Source: Hallella multisaccharivorax DSM 17128 (GTDB lineage: Bacteria > Bacteroidota > Bacteroidia > Bacteroidales > Bacteroidaceae). From it: a stretch of DNA of 64,000 nt. Location: assembly GCF_000218235.1 (NCBI RefSeq), contig NZ_GL945017.1, forward strand, positions 2,364,953 through 2,428,952, read 5' to 3'. The position numbers were made by a program, and so were the translations under genes. Shown here in pieces: positions 20,324 through 28,548 of the stretch. Positions within the stretch are counted from its first letter, which is position 1. Each line of letters begins with the position of its first letter. Under the pieces are notes generated by a model. The model was not told the DNA's origin, ran no database searches, and was given only the letters and a program-made list of their open reading frames with translations.

Positions 20324-20884
20324 CTATCCAAGCAATGACTGCCCAGCATATTCTATCCAGCCGTACATAGGATCATTGTCATTAAACCGATTATAACCCA
20401 CAAGAAAAGAATTTTCGCTTTTACCAAATCTCAATTCAAAACCGGGAAACTGGGAAAACTGTTCCTCCGTCATTTCCTTCACGCAGACTTCTGGTAACAG
20501 TATATCCTCATTCCTGCACAAACATATATGTTGCTTGGAGGCTACCACAGCATCTTCTTTACTGTCAAAAGCTAAAAGCAGTGTAGGACGCAGCAGTATA
20601 TCTCTGTTCAAGATGGAACGATCTCTGTAGTATCCATTCTTGCCGTGATTCCATCCACGGGTCTGAGTCACTTCCTGCTGAATACTCATTGACTCATAAC
20701 TCAGTTTATGACGTCGTATCTTATAGATACCTTTTTTGTCAAGCAGTATCGGAAAAAGTTTCTTTTCTATACCCTCTATAATAGACGGTGTGAGAAATTG
20801 CTGACTGAACGTCTCGCTATCTCTGACGGCTGTCCAAGGCTTAATAAAACCGAAAACACCTTTATAAGTCACTATGTACATCAT
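20324..20884 (-). CDS. cas5: Cas5 family Cascade subunit
   Basis: This 186-residue protein is immediately downstream of cas6 (6-bp gap) and one base before the cas3 start. The N-terminus MMYIVTYKGVFGFIKPWTAV and the segment RPTLLLAFDSKEDAVVASKQ fit a Cas5 RAMP fold, the subunit that caps the 5' handle of the crRNA. The strict Cas5 sequence signature is weak, and the assignment rests mainly on size and operon position; PGING-type systems have a small divergent Cas5. Two adjacent ATGs (20884 and 20881) are equally possible starts. No break is visible. Confidence 0.75.
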   Translation of the reverse strand: MMYIVTYKGVFGFIKPWTAVRDSETFSQQFLTPSIIEGIEKKLFPILLDKKGIYKIRRHKLSYESMSIQQEVTQTRGWNHGKNGYYRDRSILNRDILLRPTLLLAFDSKEDAVVASKQHICLCRNEDILLPEVCVKEMTEEQFSQFPGFELRFGKSENSFLVGYNRFNDNDPMYGWIEYAGQSLLG

Positions 20885-20890
20885 TCTGAA

Positions 20891-21556
20891 TTAATATATT
20901 GAACCGAAACCAATACCTGTGCTATTGCCAATTCCCACATTCCAAGCAAAATGCAACGTCTCCTCCTTCCCATGAATGATGATGGGACAGAGGCTTGCTT
21001 TGTTGCCTATACCTCTATAAGTGACAAGCTTAATTTTTCTTTTAGTATACGTCGTGTCAAAGTATATCTGCAAGGTCTCGTCTTCAGGTAGTCCCGCATT
21101 GCGCATCTTTGTACGAAGGGTTTCCTCCATCCAGTTGTTACTTTCAGCATCTTCATAAGTAAACTGTTTTACATGTCCAGTATTAAGTTTCCTTTTAATC
21201 AGTATCGGACTACCACAATAGAACAGTTCTCTTCCCTGTAAATAAGGGGTGTCTTCAATGGTTATGTCTTTTACAGTCAATCCCGAGAACATTGCGGGAT
21301 CAGAAAGAATAGCTTTCATTATTTTACGCAAGTAATCATCATCATAAAAGCTAATGAAGAAACTTGCACCCTGGGGGAAGGTAAGGCCATCCTTTATAAC
21401 CTTTGCTCCTTGCAACCAGGAAAATGAATAAAGAGATATTCTGTCGTGAATATCATTTTCCTTGCCTATCCACCTATGAAGCGCACCAACAAGTTTTTGC
21501 TGGTAGCCAAATGGTACCACGGTATTATTAGAAGTGGTATTCAAATGTAATCTCAT
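20891..21556 (-). CDS. cas6: Cas6 crRNA-processing endoribonuclease
   Basis: The 221-residue protein starts MRLHLNTTSNNTVVPFGYQQ and ends with a glycine-rich loop NVGIGNSTGIGFGSIY, the C-terminal RNA-binding signature of Cas6. Between them LHRWIGKENDIHDRISLYSF contains histidines in the region where the catalytic His of Cas6 is usually found. It cuts the long precursor inside each repeat, leaving the ATTGAAAC handle. It is the first gene of the cas operon. A TAACTTTG promoter box on the minus strand is about 40 nt upstream. Confidence 0.92.
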   Translation of the reverse strand: MRLHLNTTSNNTVVPFGYQQKLVGALHRWIGKENDIHDRISLYSFSWLQGAKVIKDGLTFPQGASFFISFYDDDYLRKIMKAILSDPAMFSGLTVKDITIEDTPYLQGRELFYCGSPILIKRKLNTGHVKQFTYEDAESNNWMEETLRTKMRNAGLPEDETLQIYFDTTYTKRKIKLVTYRGIGNKASLCPIIIHGKEETLHFAWNVGIGNSTGIGFGSIY

Positions 21557-21594
21557 TTCGTAGACATTTAATAATTTCCCATATAGTCAATATC

Positions 21595-21602
21595 CAAAGT
21601 TA
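21595..21602 (-). promoter_or_regulatory. Probable promoter of the cas operon
   Basis: On the minus strand TAACTTTG matches the Bacteroidota -7 consensus TAnnTTTG and lies 39 nt before the cas6 ATG. A second box, TAATTTTG, is within the next 50 bp upstream. The IS3-type element begins about 100 bp further up, so it displaces or could influence upstream control sequences without breaking this promoter. Confidence 0.55.
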
Positions 21603-21705
21603 GTTTAAACCTCATGACTACATTTTTATAATCACGCTTCAAAATTACAGAATCTTTCTTTAACAAGCAAATTTTACTTGCACTTTTTGCGTTTTCAAAC
21701 TGTCT

Positions 21706-23044
21706 TGAACGGATTTAGCTTGTCACGTTCTGACCTTCATAAGAAGTAAAAGACTATGACAAGAAAAACAAAAGTAGCAAAATTCCCGTTATCGGTGAAG
21801 TTAGGAGCTATTCGTGACTACTATTCCGACGGCTCGTCAATAACAGCTGTCGCCCGTAAGTGGAACATCGTTCGTACGACTTTATCTAATTGGCTCAAGA
21901 GTTGCCCAGTTGATGCAAAAGAGTTATCTTTGCCAATGGAAGTGATAGACCAATATAGAATGAAGCACGCAGAACTGACGAATGAAGAGATCCTTCAAAA
22001 GCGCATCTCCGATCTGGAGCAAGCCTTGGCCTATGAGAAGATGCGCAGCCGTGCCTTCGAGAAGATGATAGAGATTGCGGAGAAAGAAGAAGGTATCTCA
22101 ATATTAAAAAAAAGGTGGTGTCAAACAGTAGAGGCGCTGCGGAGTGAATATCCCGATGTTACAGTCGAGACACTCTGCGGACTGTTTGGCAAGAAACGCC
22201 AATGGTACTACAAGAACAGAGGCAAGGTAATCTCCGAGCGTCAGCGCAGGAAACTCATATGTGCTAATGTGGACTACTATCGTTGGTTATGTCCCCGTAT
22301 AGGCTGCGTAAAGCTCTACATTATCCTAAGGGCGGAGTTGGGTGAGGAAATTACTCATGGCCGAGATGCCTTTCTACGCCTTCTTGCAGAGGAAGGATAC
22401 ATCTTGCCTAAGCTCAAGCGTAGGTATACGACGGATTCTGACCATCCTTATCATAAATATCCGAACCTCATACAAAGCGTTGATGCTAAGTATGTTAACC
22501 ACATATGGGTAGCTGATATTACATATATCTGGATAGTGGGTGATGTCTTGTATCTTCACTTGGTAACAGATGTGTACTCACATGCGATAATAGGATGGTG
22601 CCTATCTGAGACCTTGGAGGCAGAGAATACTGTTAAGGCCTTGGAGATGGCCATACAAACGGCTGGGGGAGATAACCTCTGCGGAACGATACACCACTCT
22701 GACCGAGGTTCCCAATACGCTTGCTACGCATATGTTGATTTGCTGAGGAAACATCATATTCAGATCAGCATGACCGAACGGTATAATCCGACGGACAATG
22801 CTGTTGCAGAGAGACAGAACGGTATCCTCAAAACAGAAAAACTGTATTTGGAGGATATGTTTCTTAACTATGAGCATGCGAAGCTTGGGATAGAGAAAGC
22901 CATAGCGTTTCATAACTATCAGCGGCCTCACATGAGCATAGGTATGAAGATTCCGATGAACGTATATCGCTATGAAGAGCCCGGCAAGAATTTATGGAAG
23001 AAGACCAACGGCTGTTCTTGTCCGGATGAAAAATAATCCGTAAC
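21706..23044 (+). mobile_element. IS3-family insertion sequence next to the cas operon
   Basis: The ends are approximate. They are set by the inverted motif ACGGATT at 21709-21715 and its complement AATCCGT at 23035-23041, which also spans the stop codon of the transposase. I could not find a clear 3-4 bp target duplication. The element carries one transposase gene on the plus strand, divergent from cas6, and is placed about 150 bp upstream of it. Confidence 0.65.
21756..23036 (+). CDS. IS3-family transposase, OrfA and OrfB in one frame
   Basis: This 426-residue protein has an N-terminal helix-turn-helix (SITAVARKWNIVRTTLSNWL, about 31-50), a leucine-zipper-like segment, and a C-terminal retroviral-type integrase core with WVADITYIW, HHSDRGSQY and DNAVAERQNGILKTE giving the DD(35)E triad. 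IS3 elements usually encode OrfA and OrfB in two frames joined by -1 slippage on an A-rich site. Here an A8 run at the junction (in ILKKRW) lies within one continuous frame, so the full product is made directly. Slippage would then give a truncated product instead. Length and motifs are otherwise normal. Confidence 0.92.
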   Translation: MTRKTKVAKFPLSVKLGAIRDYYSDGSSITAVARKWNIVRTTLSNWLKSCPVDAKELSLPMEVIDQYRMKHAELTNEEILQKRISDLEQALAYEKMRSRAFEKMIEIAEKEEGISILKKRWCQTVEALRSEYPDVTVETLCGLFGKKRQWYYKNRGKVISERQRRKLICANVDYYRWLCPRIGCVKLYIILRAELGEEITHGRDAFLRLLAEEGYILPKLKRRYTTDSDHPYHKYPNLIQSVDAKYVNHIWVADITYIWIVGDVLYLHLVTDVYSHAIIGWCLSETLEAENTVKALEMAIQTAGGDNLCGTIHHSDRGSQYACYAYVDLLRKHHIQISMTERYNPTDNAVAERQNGILKTEKLYLEDMFLNYEHAKLGIEKAIAFHNYQRPHMSIGMKIPMNVYRYEEPGKNLWKKTNGCSCPDEK

Positions 23045-23184
23045 TTTGGCGAGCCGGAAACAAGGTGAACGACGGGTTTACGCCATCAACACCAAACGTC
23101 CGTCGGGGCATCGGGCCCCGACGAACGTTGCCGGAAAGCAAGGCTCACTCAGGTATTATCCATCTTCCCCTGTCAAAACGGCTA

Positions 23185-23312
23185 TGACAAGCCAATCGGT
23201 AAGGCAAGGTCGAAGATGACAAGCAAAACAGTAAAGTTGACTAAATATTGACAAGCAATTCAGTAAACCTGGTCGAACTTTGACAAGCGATTTCAGTAAA
23301 AGACAAACAACA
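23185..23312. repeat. Tandem array, four 32-bp units
   Basis: Units begin with TGACAAGC at 23185, 23217, 23249 and 23281, an exact 32-bp spacing. Units 2-4 also share CAGTAAA in their first half, while the second halves have diverged. The array is in the intergenic region between the IS3 element and the DUF4840-like gene and directly precedes a second array of different period. I see no coding frame with support here. Confidence 0.85.
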
Positions 23313-23326
23313 AAAGCGTCATCGGT

Positions 23327-23436
23327 GACACGTGACAGCAGATCGTGCGACACGTGACGGAAAATCGTGCGACACGTGACGGCGAGTCGTGCGACGTTCG
23401 GCAAACGATCGGCTGACGTTCGGCAGCCGATCGCAT
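23327..23436. repeat. Tandem array, five 22-bp units
   Basis: Units start with GACACGTGAC at 23327, 23349 and 23371 and with GACGTTCGGC at 23393 and 23415, an exact 22-bp period. The first three share the internal palindrome CACGTG. The last two are a second type with AACGATCGG or AGCCGATCG. The array lies downstream of the DUF4840-like gene on its 3' side, beyond its hairpin, so it could be transcribed as read-through. Confidence 0.85.
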
Positions 23437-23453
23437 AAAAGTCGAAAGAAAAC

Positions 23454-23482
23454 GGGGAATAGCCGAAAACGCCATTCCCCGC
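23454..23482 (-). terminator. Hairpin downstream of the DUF4840-like gene
   Basis: An inverted repeat CGGGGAAT ... ATTCCCCG with a loop of about 13 nt lies some 35 bp past the minus-strand stop at 23516. It is the likely terminator. No strong T tract follows on the minus strand, so efficiency is uncertain. Confidence 0.55.
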
Positions 23483-23515
23483 AAGTAAGATGTCTATTTC
23501 TTTTCAGTAAGATGT

Positions 23516-24040
23516 CTATTTTGTTCCAATGAATGTGGCAGCGAGCTTCATAGGCATATTACCGAACTTATGCACGTTCACAACAGTCATGGTGCTGCCA
23601 GTGAAAGTGACAGTGATCTGACCGAAGGTGACAGTATACTCCTTGCTCAAATTCATGCCAGAGATGCTGACATTCGCTGAAGCCTTGTTGGAATAATCGA
23701 GATAGTATGCTTTCCTTGTGCTGTCGTAAGGGATGTTCTTGATGGTATAACCGCCCTGGACAATCTTGCCGACCATAGGAACAGCATCAGAGAAGTCGAA
23801 AGCCTCTCTGGGGAGCGTGACATTGATAGAACCGTCACTATTCATAGTCACTACGAACTGCACATTCCCGGCAGCGGTCTTATAGGAAACAGTGCCCATT
23901 CCGAACTTCAGACTGTCGGTACCGATATAGGTTCCAGAGAAAGATGATGCGTTGTCATTGTTGTCACCGTCACAAGAGGCAAGGACGGTTGTCGTCAATA
24001 CAGCTGCAAGGAGCAGCACAAAAGAAAACAGTTTCTTCAT
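23516..24040 (-). CDS. Secreted lipoprotein, DUF4840-like
   Basis: This 174-residue protein has a lipoprotein signal peptide ending LASC with Cys23 as the lipidation site, then an Asp/Asn-rich linker and a beta-rich domain (SFSGTYIGTDSLKFG to MKLAATFIGTK) of the lipocalin-like DUF4840 sort common in Prevotella. Function is unknown. It has its own promoter box TACCTTTG on the minus strand (24104-24097). The last codons and stop are copied again just downstream: AGTAAGATGTCTATTT occurs at 23484-23499 and 23505-23520. Confidence 0.7.
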   Translation of the reverse strand: MKKLFSFVLLLAAVLTTTVLASCDGDNNDNASSFSGTYIGTDSLKFGMGTVSYKTAAGNVQFVVTMNSDGSINVTLPREAFDFSDAVPMVGKIVQGGYTIKNIPYDSTRKAYYLDYSNKASANVSISGMNLSKEYTVTFGQITVTFTGSTMTVVNVHKFGNMPMKLAATFIGTK

Positions 24041-24131
24041 TGTTGTTTTATAGAATTAAAGGTTACGAAATAATCAATTTTAATGATAAAGTGCTACAAA
24101 GGTAACTGTTTTTTAATATAACACAATGACA

Positions 24132-25151
24132 TTAATTGTTTTTTTCTGCTATACATTCCATTTCCACGAGCCATTCGGGACGACAGACCTTCGCATGAAG
24201 GAGGATGAACGGTGTGTGAGGGAAGCGGACCTGCATATACTTTGCCACCACAGCACGGTCGGCAAAATCGCGGAGATAGACGATGAAATACTGCACATCA
24301 CCCGTCGTAGCGCCTCCATCGGCAAGCAGTGCCCCAATGTTCCCCAACAGTCGCTCCACCTGTTTTTCGACCTGTCCGAGATAGAGCACGTTGCCTTTAC
24401 TGTCGATACTTGCCGTGCCGGAGATATAATACATCTTTTTGTCGGGAAGCATGAGGCATGTACCGCGCTCGAAGGCCACACCATATTCCTGCGTGGCATT
24501 GAGACGGGAGGTGGCGTGCAGATATTTCAGTTGATCAGTACGGACACCCGGTAGGGTGAGGAAGTCGATGGCAACCTTGGCATGGCGTGTCTGCGAATAG
24601 CCCCCAATACCTGTGCTCGCTACGAAATGGGTCTCCGCCGTAAGACCATAACGCCGGAAGACATCGTTGCGGGCGCGCACCACGCCGTCGTAGTTGTCGT
24701 CAATGTCAGCCACGTATATCCACGTCCGGATGAGGTGGTCACGAATGTTCAACCCCTTCTCTTTCAGACCATTGATGTAATGCTCGAAGAGTGTCAGCGT
24801 CTGCAGATAACTGCTGTCGTCCTGGATATCATCAGGGGTCAGGCGAAGACTCTGGAAGAGGAAACCGTCGTCCTGTCCCGTCTTGACGAGCAGCGCTATC
24901 TTCGTGCCGTCGGCGGGAGCCTGGCCCACGATGGTACAGTTGTGGCCAGCGAGGAAATCGCGATAGAGCGACGACCGCTTCAGATTCTCATATTGGTTGA
25001 AGCTGTCACTGAGGAATACTTTACTGTATCGCAAATCGTTACGACTGATGCCCTGATTACTTAGCCACGCCTGAAGCTGTACGCTCAGGTCATCGGCCTG
25101 GTCAGAAAACGAACCATCGCTCTGACTGTGAAATATCTGATATTGATCCAT
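24132..25151 (-). CDS. YjgF/chorismatase-like protein
   Basis: This 339-residue cytoplasmic-looking protein has a C-terminal half that reads as a YjgF/RidA-type domain (YISGTASIDSKGNVLYLGQV, then LADGGATTGDVQYFIVYLRD). The N-terminal half has a second, weaker version. This two-domain form is seen in chorismatases of the FkbO/Hyg5 kind and in proteins labelled Rid-family hydrolases in Bacteroidota. I cannot see enough to choose a substrate. It starts 2 bp after the ccsBA stop on the same strand and is probably co-transcribed with it. No signal peptide or membrane segment is visible. Confidence 0.65.
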   Translation of the reverse strand: MDQYQIFHSQSDGSFSDQADDLSVQLQAWLSNQGISRNDLRYSKVFLSDSFNQYENLKRSSLYRDFLAGHNCTIVGQAPADGTKIALLVKTGQDDGFLFQSLRLTPDDIQDDSSYLQTLTLFEHYINGLKEKGLNIRDHLIRTWIYVADIDDNYDGVVRARNDVFRRYGLTAETHFVASTGIGGYSQTRHAKVAIDFLTLPGVRTDQLKYLHATSRLNATQEYGVAFERGTCLMLPDKKMYYISGTASIDSKGNVLYLGQVEKQVERLLGNIGALLADGGATTGDVQYFIVYLRDFADRAVVAKYMQVRFPHTPFILLHAKVCRPEWLVEMECIAEKNN

Positions 25152-25153
25152 AA

Positions 25154-27355
25154 TTACGCGTAGCTATGCATGCCGGAGAGGAAATAGTTGACACCGAAAT
25201 AGGTCATGACGATGCTCAGAAAAGCGAGGGTCATGAGCAGATGGTAGTGGTGCGGAAGCTTCAGCCACGGGAGGCTCTGGGTGTGGAGCGCCACGGCGTA
25301 GATCATGAAAGTGATGAGCGCCCACGTCTCTTTCGGGTCCCAACTCCAGTAGTTTCCCCAGCTGACATTCGCCCACACCGCACCGAGGAAGATACCGATA
25401 CCGAGGGTCACGATGGCCGGATAGAGGAAGATGCGGCTGAGGAGCTGCAGCGGTCCGGCACGCCGTTTAGACAACAGTCCCATGACACCACAGAGGAACG
25501 TCAGTGCGAGGAGCGCATAGCTCATCATCATGAAACTGACATGGATGCTCAGCAACGGAGAGTTGAGCACCGGTACGAGCGGTCCCATCGCCGGGTCCAT
25601 CATCGACAGATGACTCACCAAGAGAAAGAAACCTGAGAGCAGAAAAGCGAAAGCCGTCATCAGTCCACTGCCTTTGCGCGTACATATTATATATATGAGC
25701 GTGGCAAGCTGTGTCATCCATGCCACGGAGAGCATTGTCTCGTAGCCGTTGCCCATCGGGATGTTGCCCGTGATGATCCACCGCAGCGCGAGGAGGAACG
25801 TCAGAGCGGCAAATGAAAGGCCTAACAATATCTTCAGCGGAAGGAATGAGAAACGGTTCCAGAACACGAGGATGATGCCGAGGATACCCAGCGTGAGGTT
25901 GACCACGAAGAGAACGGTGGCGAGGGGGCAGGCGTTGTAGATGATCTCTGCGCGGTAAGCCAGCCGCGACGGAAGGCTCTTGCCGCCCTCTTTCTGCTGG
26001 TACTCGCCAATCTTCATCAGTATCTCGTCCACTGTCCCATTGTTGCCTTGCAGGAGCTGTCCGTAGATAAGCGGAAAAACATTTCTAAAGAAGAGAATCT
26101 CCCGCCGCGGCAACCGTTTCGGATATTTCTCGAACGGCGAGAACCATTGTGTCGTTCCATCGTGAAAGGTGTAAGGGAAGAGCGACAGAGGATCGCCCTG
26201 ACGAAGCTGCATGACGAGCGCAAGCTTGCCGTCGATGTCGGCACAGGCTTTGTGGAACGTATCGTTGTTGCCCTGACCGTATTCCACGAGAGCCGGTCCA
26301 AGGATATAGCTGCCATTGCGGAAGAAGGCGTTGACAGAGGCGTGGTCCGGCAAACCGAACTGTCGCCGCATTTCCTTGTTCTTCACCCTGATAAACGGTT
26401 CATTATTCCACTCCTGCGGATAGAATATCCAGGAGAAAAGCACTTGTTCGGCACTGCGCCCTTCATAGCTTCGCCTGCCATAAAGCTTCTGCGTGAAGTC
26501 GAGAGCGAAGGTCTGCACGGGACAGATACGCTCATTGTAGTTGATGAGCAGATGGCCGAAACGATCGGCTGTCTTCTCGGGAATCGTCGTCTGCGCCTTT
26601 GCCGGCAGGGAGAGGCTGAGGAGCAGAATGATGCCCAAGGCGTTTCCGAAACTGTCAGAGGCCGCGAGTTCACGGCAGAGGCTGCGAAAAGTGCCCTTGG
26701 GATCCACGAGCAACCACAACAGGGCAACGAAGAACAGGGCATAGCCGGTATAGGTCACTGGTATACCCCAAGGGTCACTGTTCACGCTCAGGTAAGAGCC
26801 TTGGTTATCAGTGTCGTAACTGGCCTGATAGAAACGGATGCCACGGTAGTGGTAAATCTTGTTCATTGAGACCTGGGCGTGGACAGAGCGCGGTCCGTCC
26901 ATGATGACGAAGCGCGTGACATAGTCGGCTGCCGCATCGGTGCCGACATGGTTGAGCTTCTCGAAGCGGTCGAGACGTACATAGAAAGGCAAGGTGCGGC
27001 GTGTGGTCTCCGTCATCGATGTCATCTGCTCTACCTCATTCGACGGCTGGTCGCCCCGCAGATGCACGATACCCTGATAGGCAGTGAGGTGGGTGAGCAG
27101 TGCGCCAAGAAGCATCACGACCATGGCAGCGTGGAGCAACAGGATGTTCCACCGATGCACATGGCGCTTCAGGATATAGGCAATGGCAAGCGCCGCAAGC
27201 AACGCCCACAGCGCCATGAACCACCAGGATCCATAGACACTCTGCTGGACGAAAAGCGTGCCCTTGACGTTCTCGATGACTGTTGCAGCAGCCATGACGA
27301 CAATCAAAAGCACGTATATAATCTCTAAGGGCTTTCTTATTCTTGACAAATTCAT
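25154..27355 (-). CDS. CcsBA-type cytochrome c assembly protein (ResB-CcsA fusion)
   Basis: The 733-residue polytopic membrane protein carries heme across the membrane and attaches it to apocytochromes c (System II). The N-terminal part has ResB-like membrane segments and an extracytoplasmic domain. The C-terminal third is a CcsA domain with the heme-handling WWD motif in WGNYWSWDPKETWALITF, flanked by histidines. I chose ATG at 27355. The nine-codon longer start has no support, and the upstream sequence ATAAAAACATTATGAAT also precedes the di-heme gene start in this operon. It lies downstream of two imelysin genes and the di-heme oxidoreductase, the likely client protein. Confidence 0.9.
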   Translation of the reverse strand: MNLSRIRKPLEIIYVLLIVVMAAATVIENVKGTLFVQQSVYGSWWFMALWALLAALAIAYILKRHVHRWNILLLHAAMVVMLLGALLTHLTAYQGIVHLRGDQPSNEVEQMTSMTETTRRTLPFYVRLDRFEKLNHVGTDAAADYVTRFVIMDGPRSVHAQVSMNKIYHYRGIRFYQASYDTDNQGSYLSVNSDPWGIPVTYTGYALFFVALLWLLVDPKGTFRSLCRELAASDSFGNALGIILLLSLSLPAKAQTTIPEKTADRFGHLLINYNERICPVQTFALDFTQKLYGRRSYEGRSAEQVLFSWIFYPQEWNNEPFIRVKNKEMRRQFGLPDHASVNAFFRNGSYILGPALVEYGQGNNDTFHKACADIDGKLALVMQLRQGDPLSLFPYTFHDGTTQWFSPFEKYPKRLPRREILFFRNVFPLIYGQLLQGNNGTVDEILMKIGEYQQKEGGKSLPSRLAYRAEIIYNACPLATVLFVVNLTLGILGIILVFWNRFSFLPLKILLGLSFAALTFLLALRWIITGNIPMGNGYETMLSVAWMTQLATLIYIICTRKGSGLMTAFAFLLSGFFLLVSHLSMMDPAMGPLVPVLNSPLLSIHVSFMMMSYALLALTFLCGVMGLLSKRRAGPLQLLSRIFLYPAIVTLGIGIFLGAVWANVSWGNYWSWDPKETWALITFMIYAVALHTQSLPWLKLPHHYHLLMTLAFLSIVMTYFGVNYFLSGMHSYA

Positions 27356-27385
27356 AATGTTTTTATAACAGACACCTTGCACTCC

Positions 27386-28465
27386 TTATTGTTTAATCTT
27401 TGTGACTAATTCGTTAGTCTCGTCGAGAATCTTCGACAGCGCCTCACTCTTCTCAATGGCAGCACTAACTTCTGCGTCCCTGATATGCTGTGCAAAAGGA
27501 GACTTTATCAGTTTCAAGGCAGTCTCCAAGTTGTCAATAGCTGCATCCACCTCTTTCGCTTTGTCTGCAGAGACTGTACTGACATAAGGCTTTAAGGCCG
27601 ACCACAAGTTCCTGATGCTTTTGACATTATAAACTAAGTCGTTAACGCTCTGATAACTATAGGGCGATTCTATATAATTGGCATCGTTGTTGTTGTAAGG
27701 ACGACCCAACTTCGTGTCTGCAATCTCGTCGGAGAGCCCCATCAGTCCATGGTCACCAATGAGCATGGCACTGAAGTTCTGCAAAGGCGTATAGGCCGCA
27801 AGCATGTAAGTGCGATAGTCATTACCGTGAGGAGACGTGTATTCGAGCCTGGCTGCCGTGAGCAGATCACGGTAGATCTGAGGTGCGTCTTTGTCCCATC
27901 CACAAAGCAACTGAAGGCAGCGCAGCCGCAAGTTCCGGCTTAATGTCTGAAGGTATTTCCATTCCCTCTCAGTGATGTCAGCAACTTTCCTTGGGCTCCC
28001 ATTGCGGAAGAGCACATATTCTATTCCATGCCATCCTACGATGCTGGCGTCCCAATCACTCATATCCTCCAAGGGGGCATTGCTGCTAAGCAACTGCCGG
28101 CAGCGTATAACGTCCAAAGGCCACTGGTTGATATCGGCGTCCACATAGAAATGGGCATCCGCACCAAAGAAGAACGCCTCCGTGCATTCATATCTGCTCC
28201 GCGCATGGAGGAACGACTTACAAATTGCTTCTAATTGACTCTGAGTCAAAGAAGCATACTCAGCATCAGACAGCCGGGAATAGTAAGATTCTTCCTCTTT
28301 AACCAGTTCACGATAGGAAGGGATGACCACACTGTCGATGGCATGGGTGACCGCCGTCTCTAAAGTTATTGTTTCTACGGGATTGTCGTTGGAATCTTCA
28401 CTGCTGCAAGCTGCTGCAAGCACCAGCACAACACTCAAAACAACCGGCAAAAGCGACTTGTACAT
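27386..28465 (-). CDS. Imelysin-family lipoprotein (downstream copy)
   Basis: This 359-residue protein has a signal peptide from MYKSLLPVVLSVV to LAAACSS with Cys20 as the lipobox Cys. The imelysin signature GxHxxE appears as GWHGIE (about 144-149), followed by YVLFRNGSPRKV. Such proteins are M75-fold, usually metal-regulated, and bind iron or act as surface proteins in metal uptake. Peptidase activity is disputed. It lies 30 bp upstream of ccsBA and downstream of the di-heme gene. The longer frame to 28519 lacks a signal-like start. It is distantly related to the imelysin at 30.5-31.8 kb, a partner rather than a fresh duplicate. Confidence 0.85.
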   Translation of the reverse strand: MYKSLLPVVLSVVLVLAAACSSEDSNDNPVETITLETAVTHAIDSVVIPSYRELVKEEESYYSRLSDAEYASLTQSQLEAICKSFLHARSRYECTEAFFFGADAHFYVDADINQWPLDVIRCRQLLSSNAPLEDMSDWDASIVGWHGIEYVLFRNGSPRKVADITEREWKYLQTLSRNLRLRCLQLLCGWDKDAPQIYRDLLTAARLEYTSPHGNDYRTYMLAAYTPLQNFSAMLIGDHGLMGLSDEIADTKLGRPYNNNDANYIESPYSYQSVNDLVYNVKSIRNLWSALKPYVSTVSADKAKEVDAAIDNLETALKLIKSPFAQHIRDAEVSAAIEKSEALSKILDETNELVTKIKQ

Positions 28466-28548
28466 TTTAGTTGATGAGATAAGGAAACAGATCCCCCTGC
28501 GGAAGGTTCGCTTCCACAAGAGGGTCCGAACAATATTATGAAAATGTA

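Noticed and set aside
26048..26869. 273-residue plus-strand open frame across ccsBA
   Set aside because: Shadow of the minus-strand CcsBA gene, whose ResB region explains the sequence.
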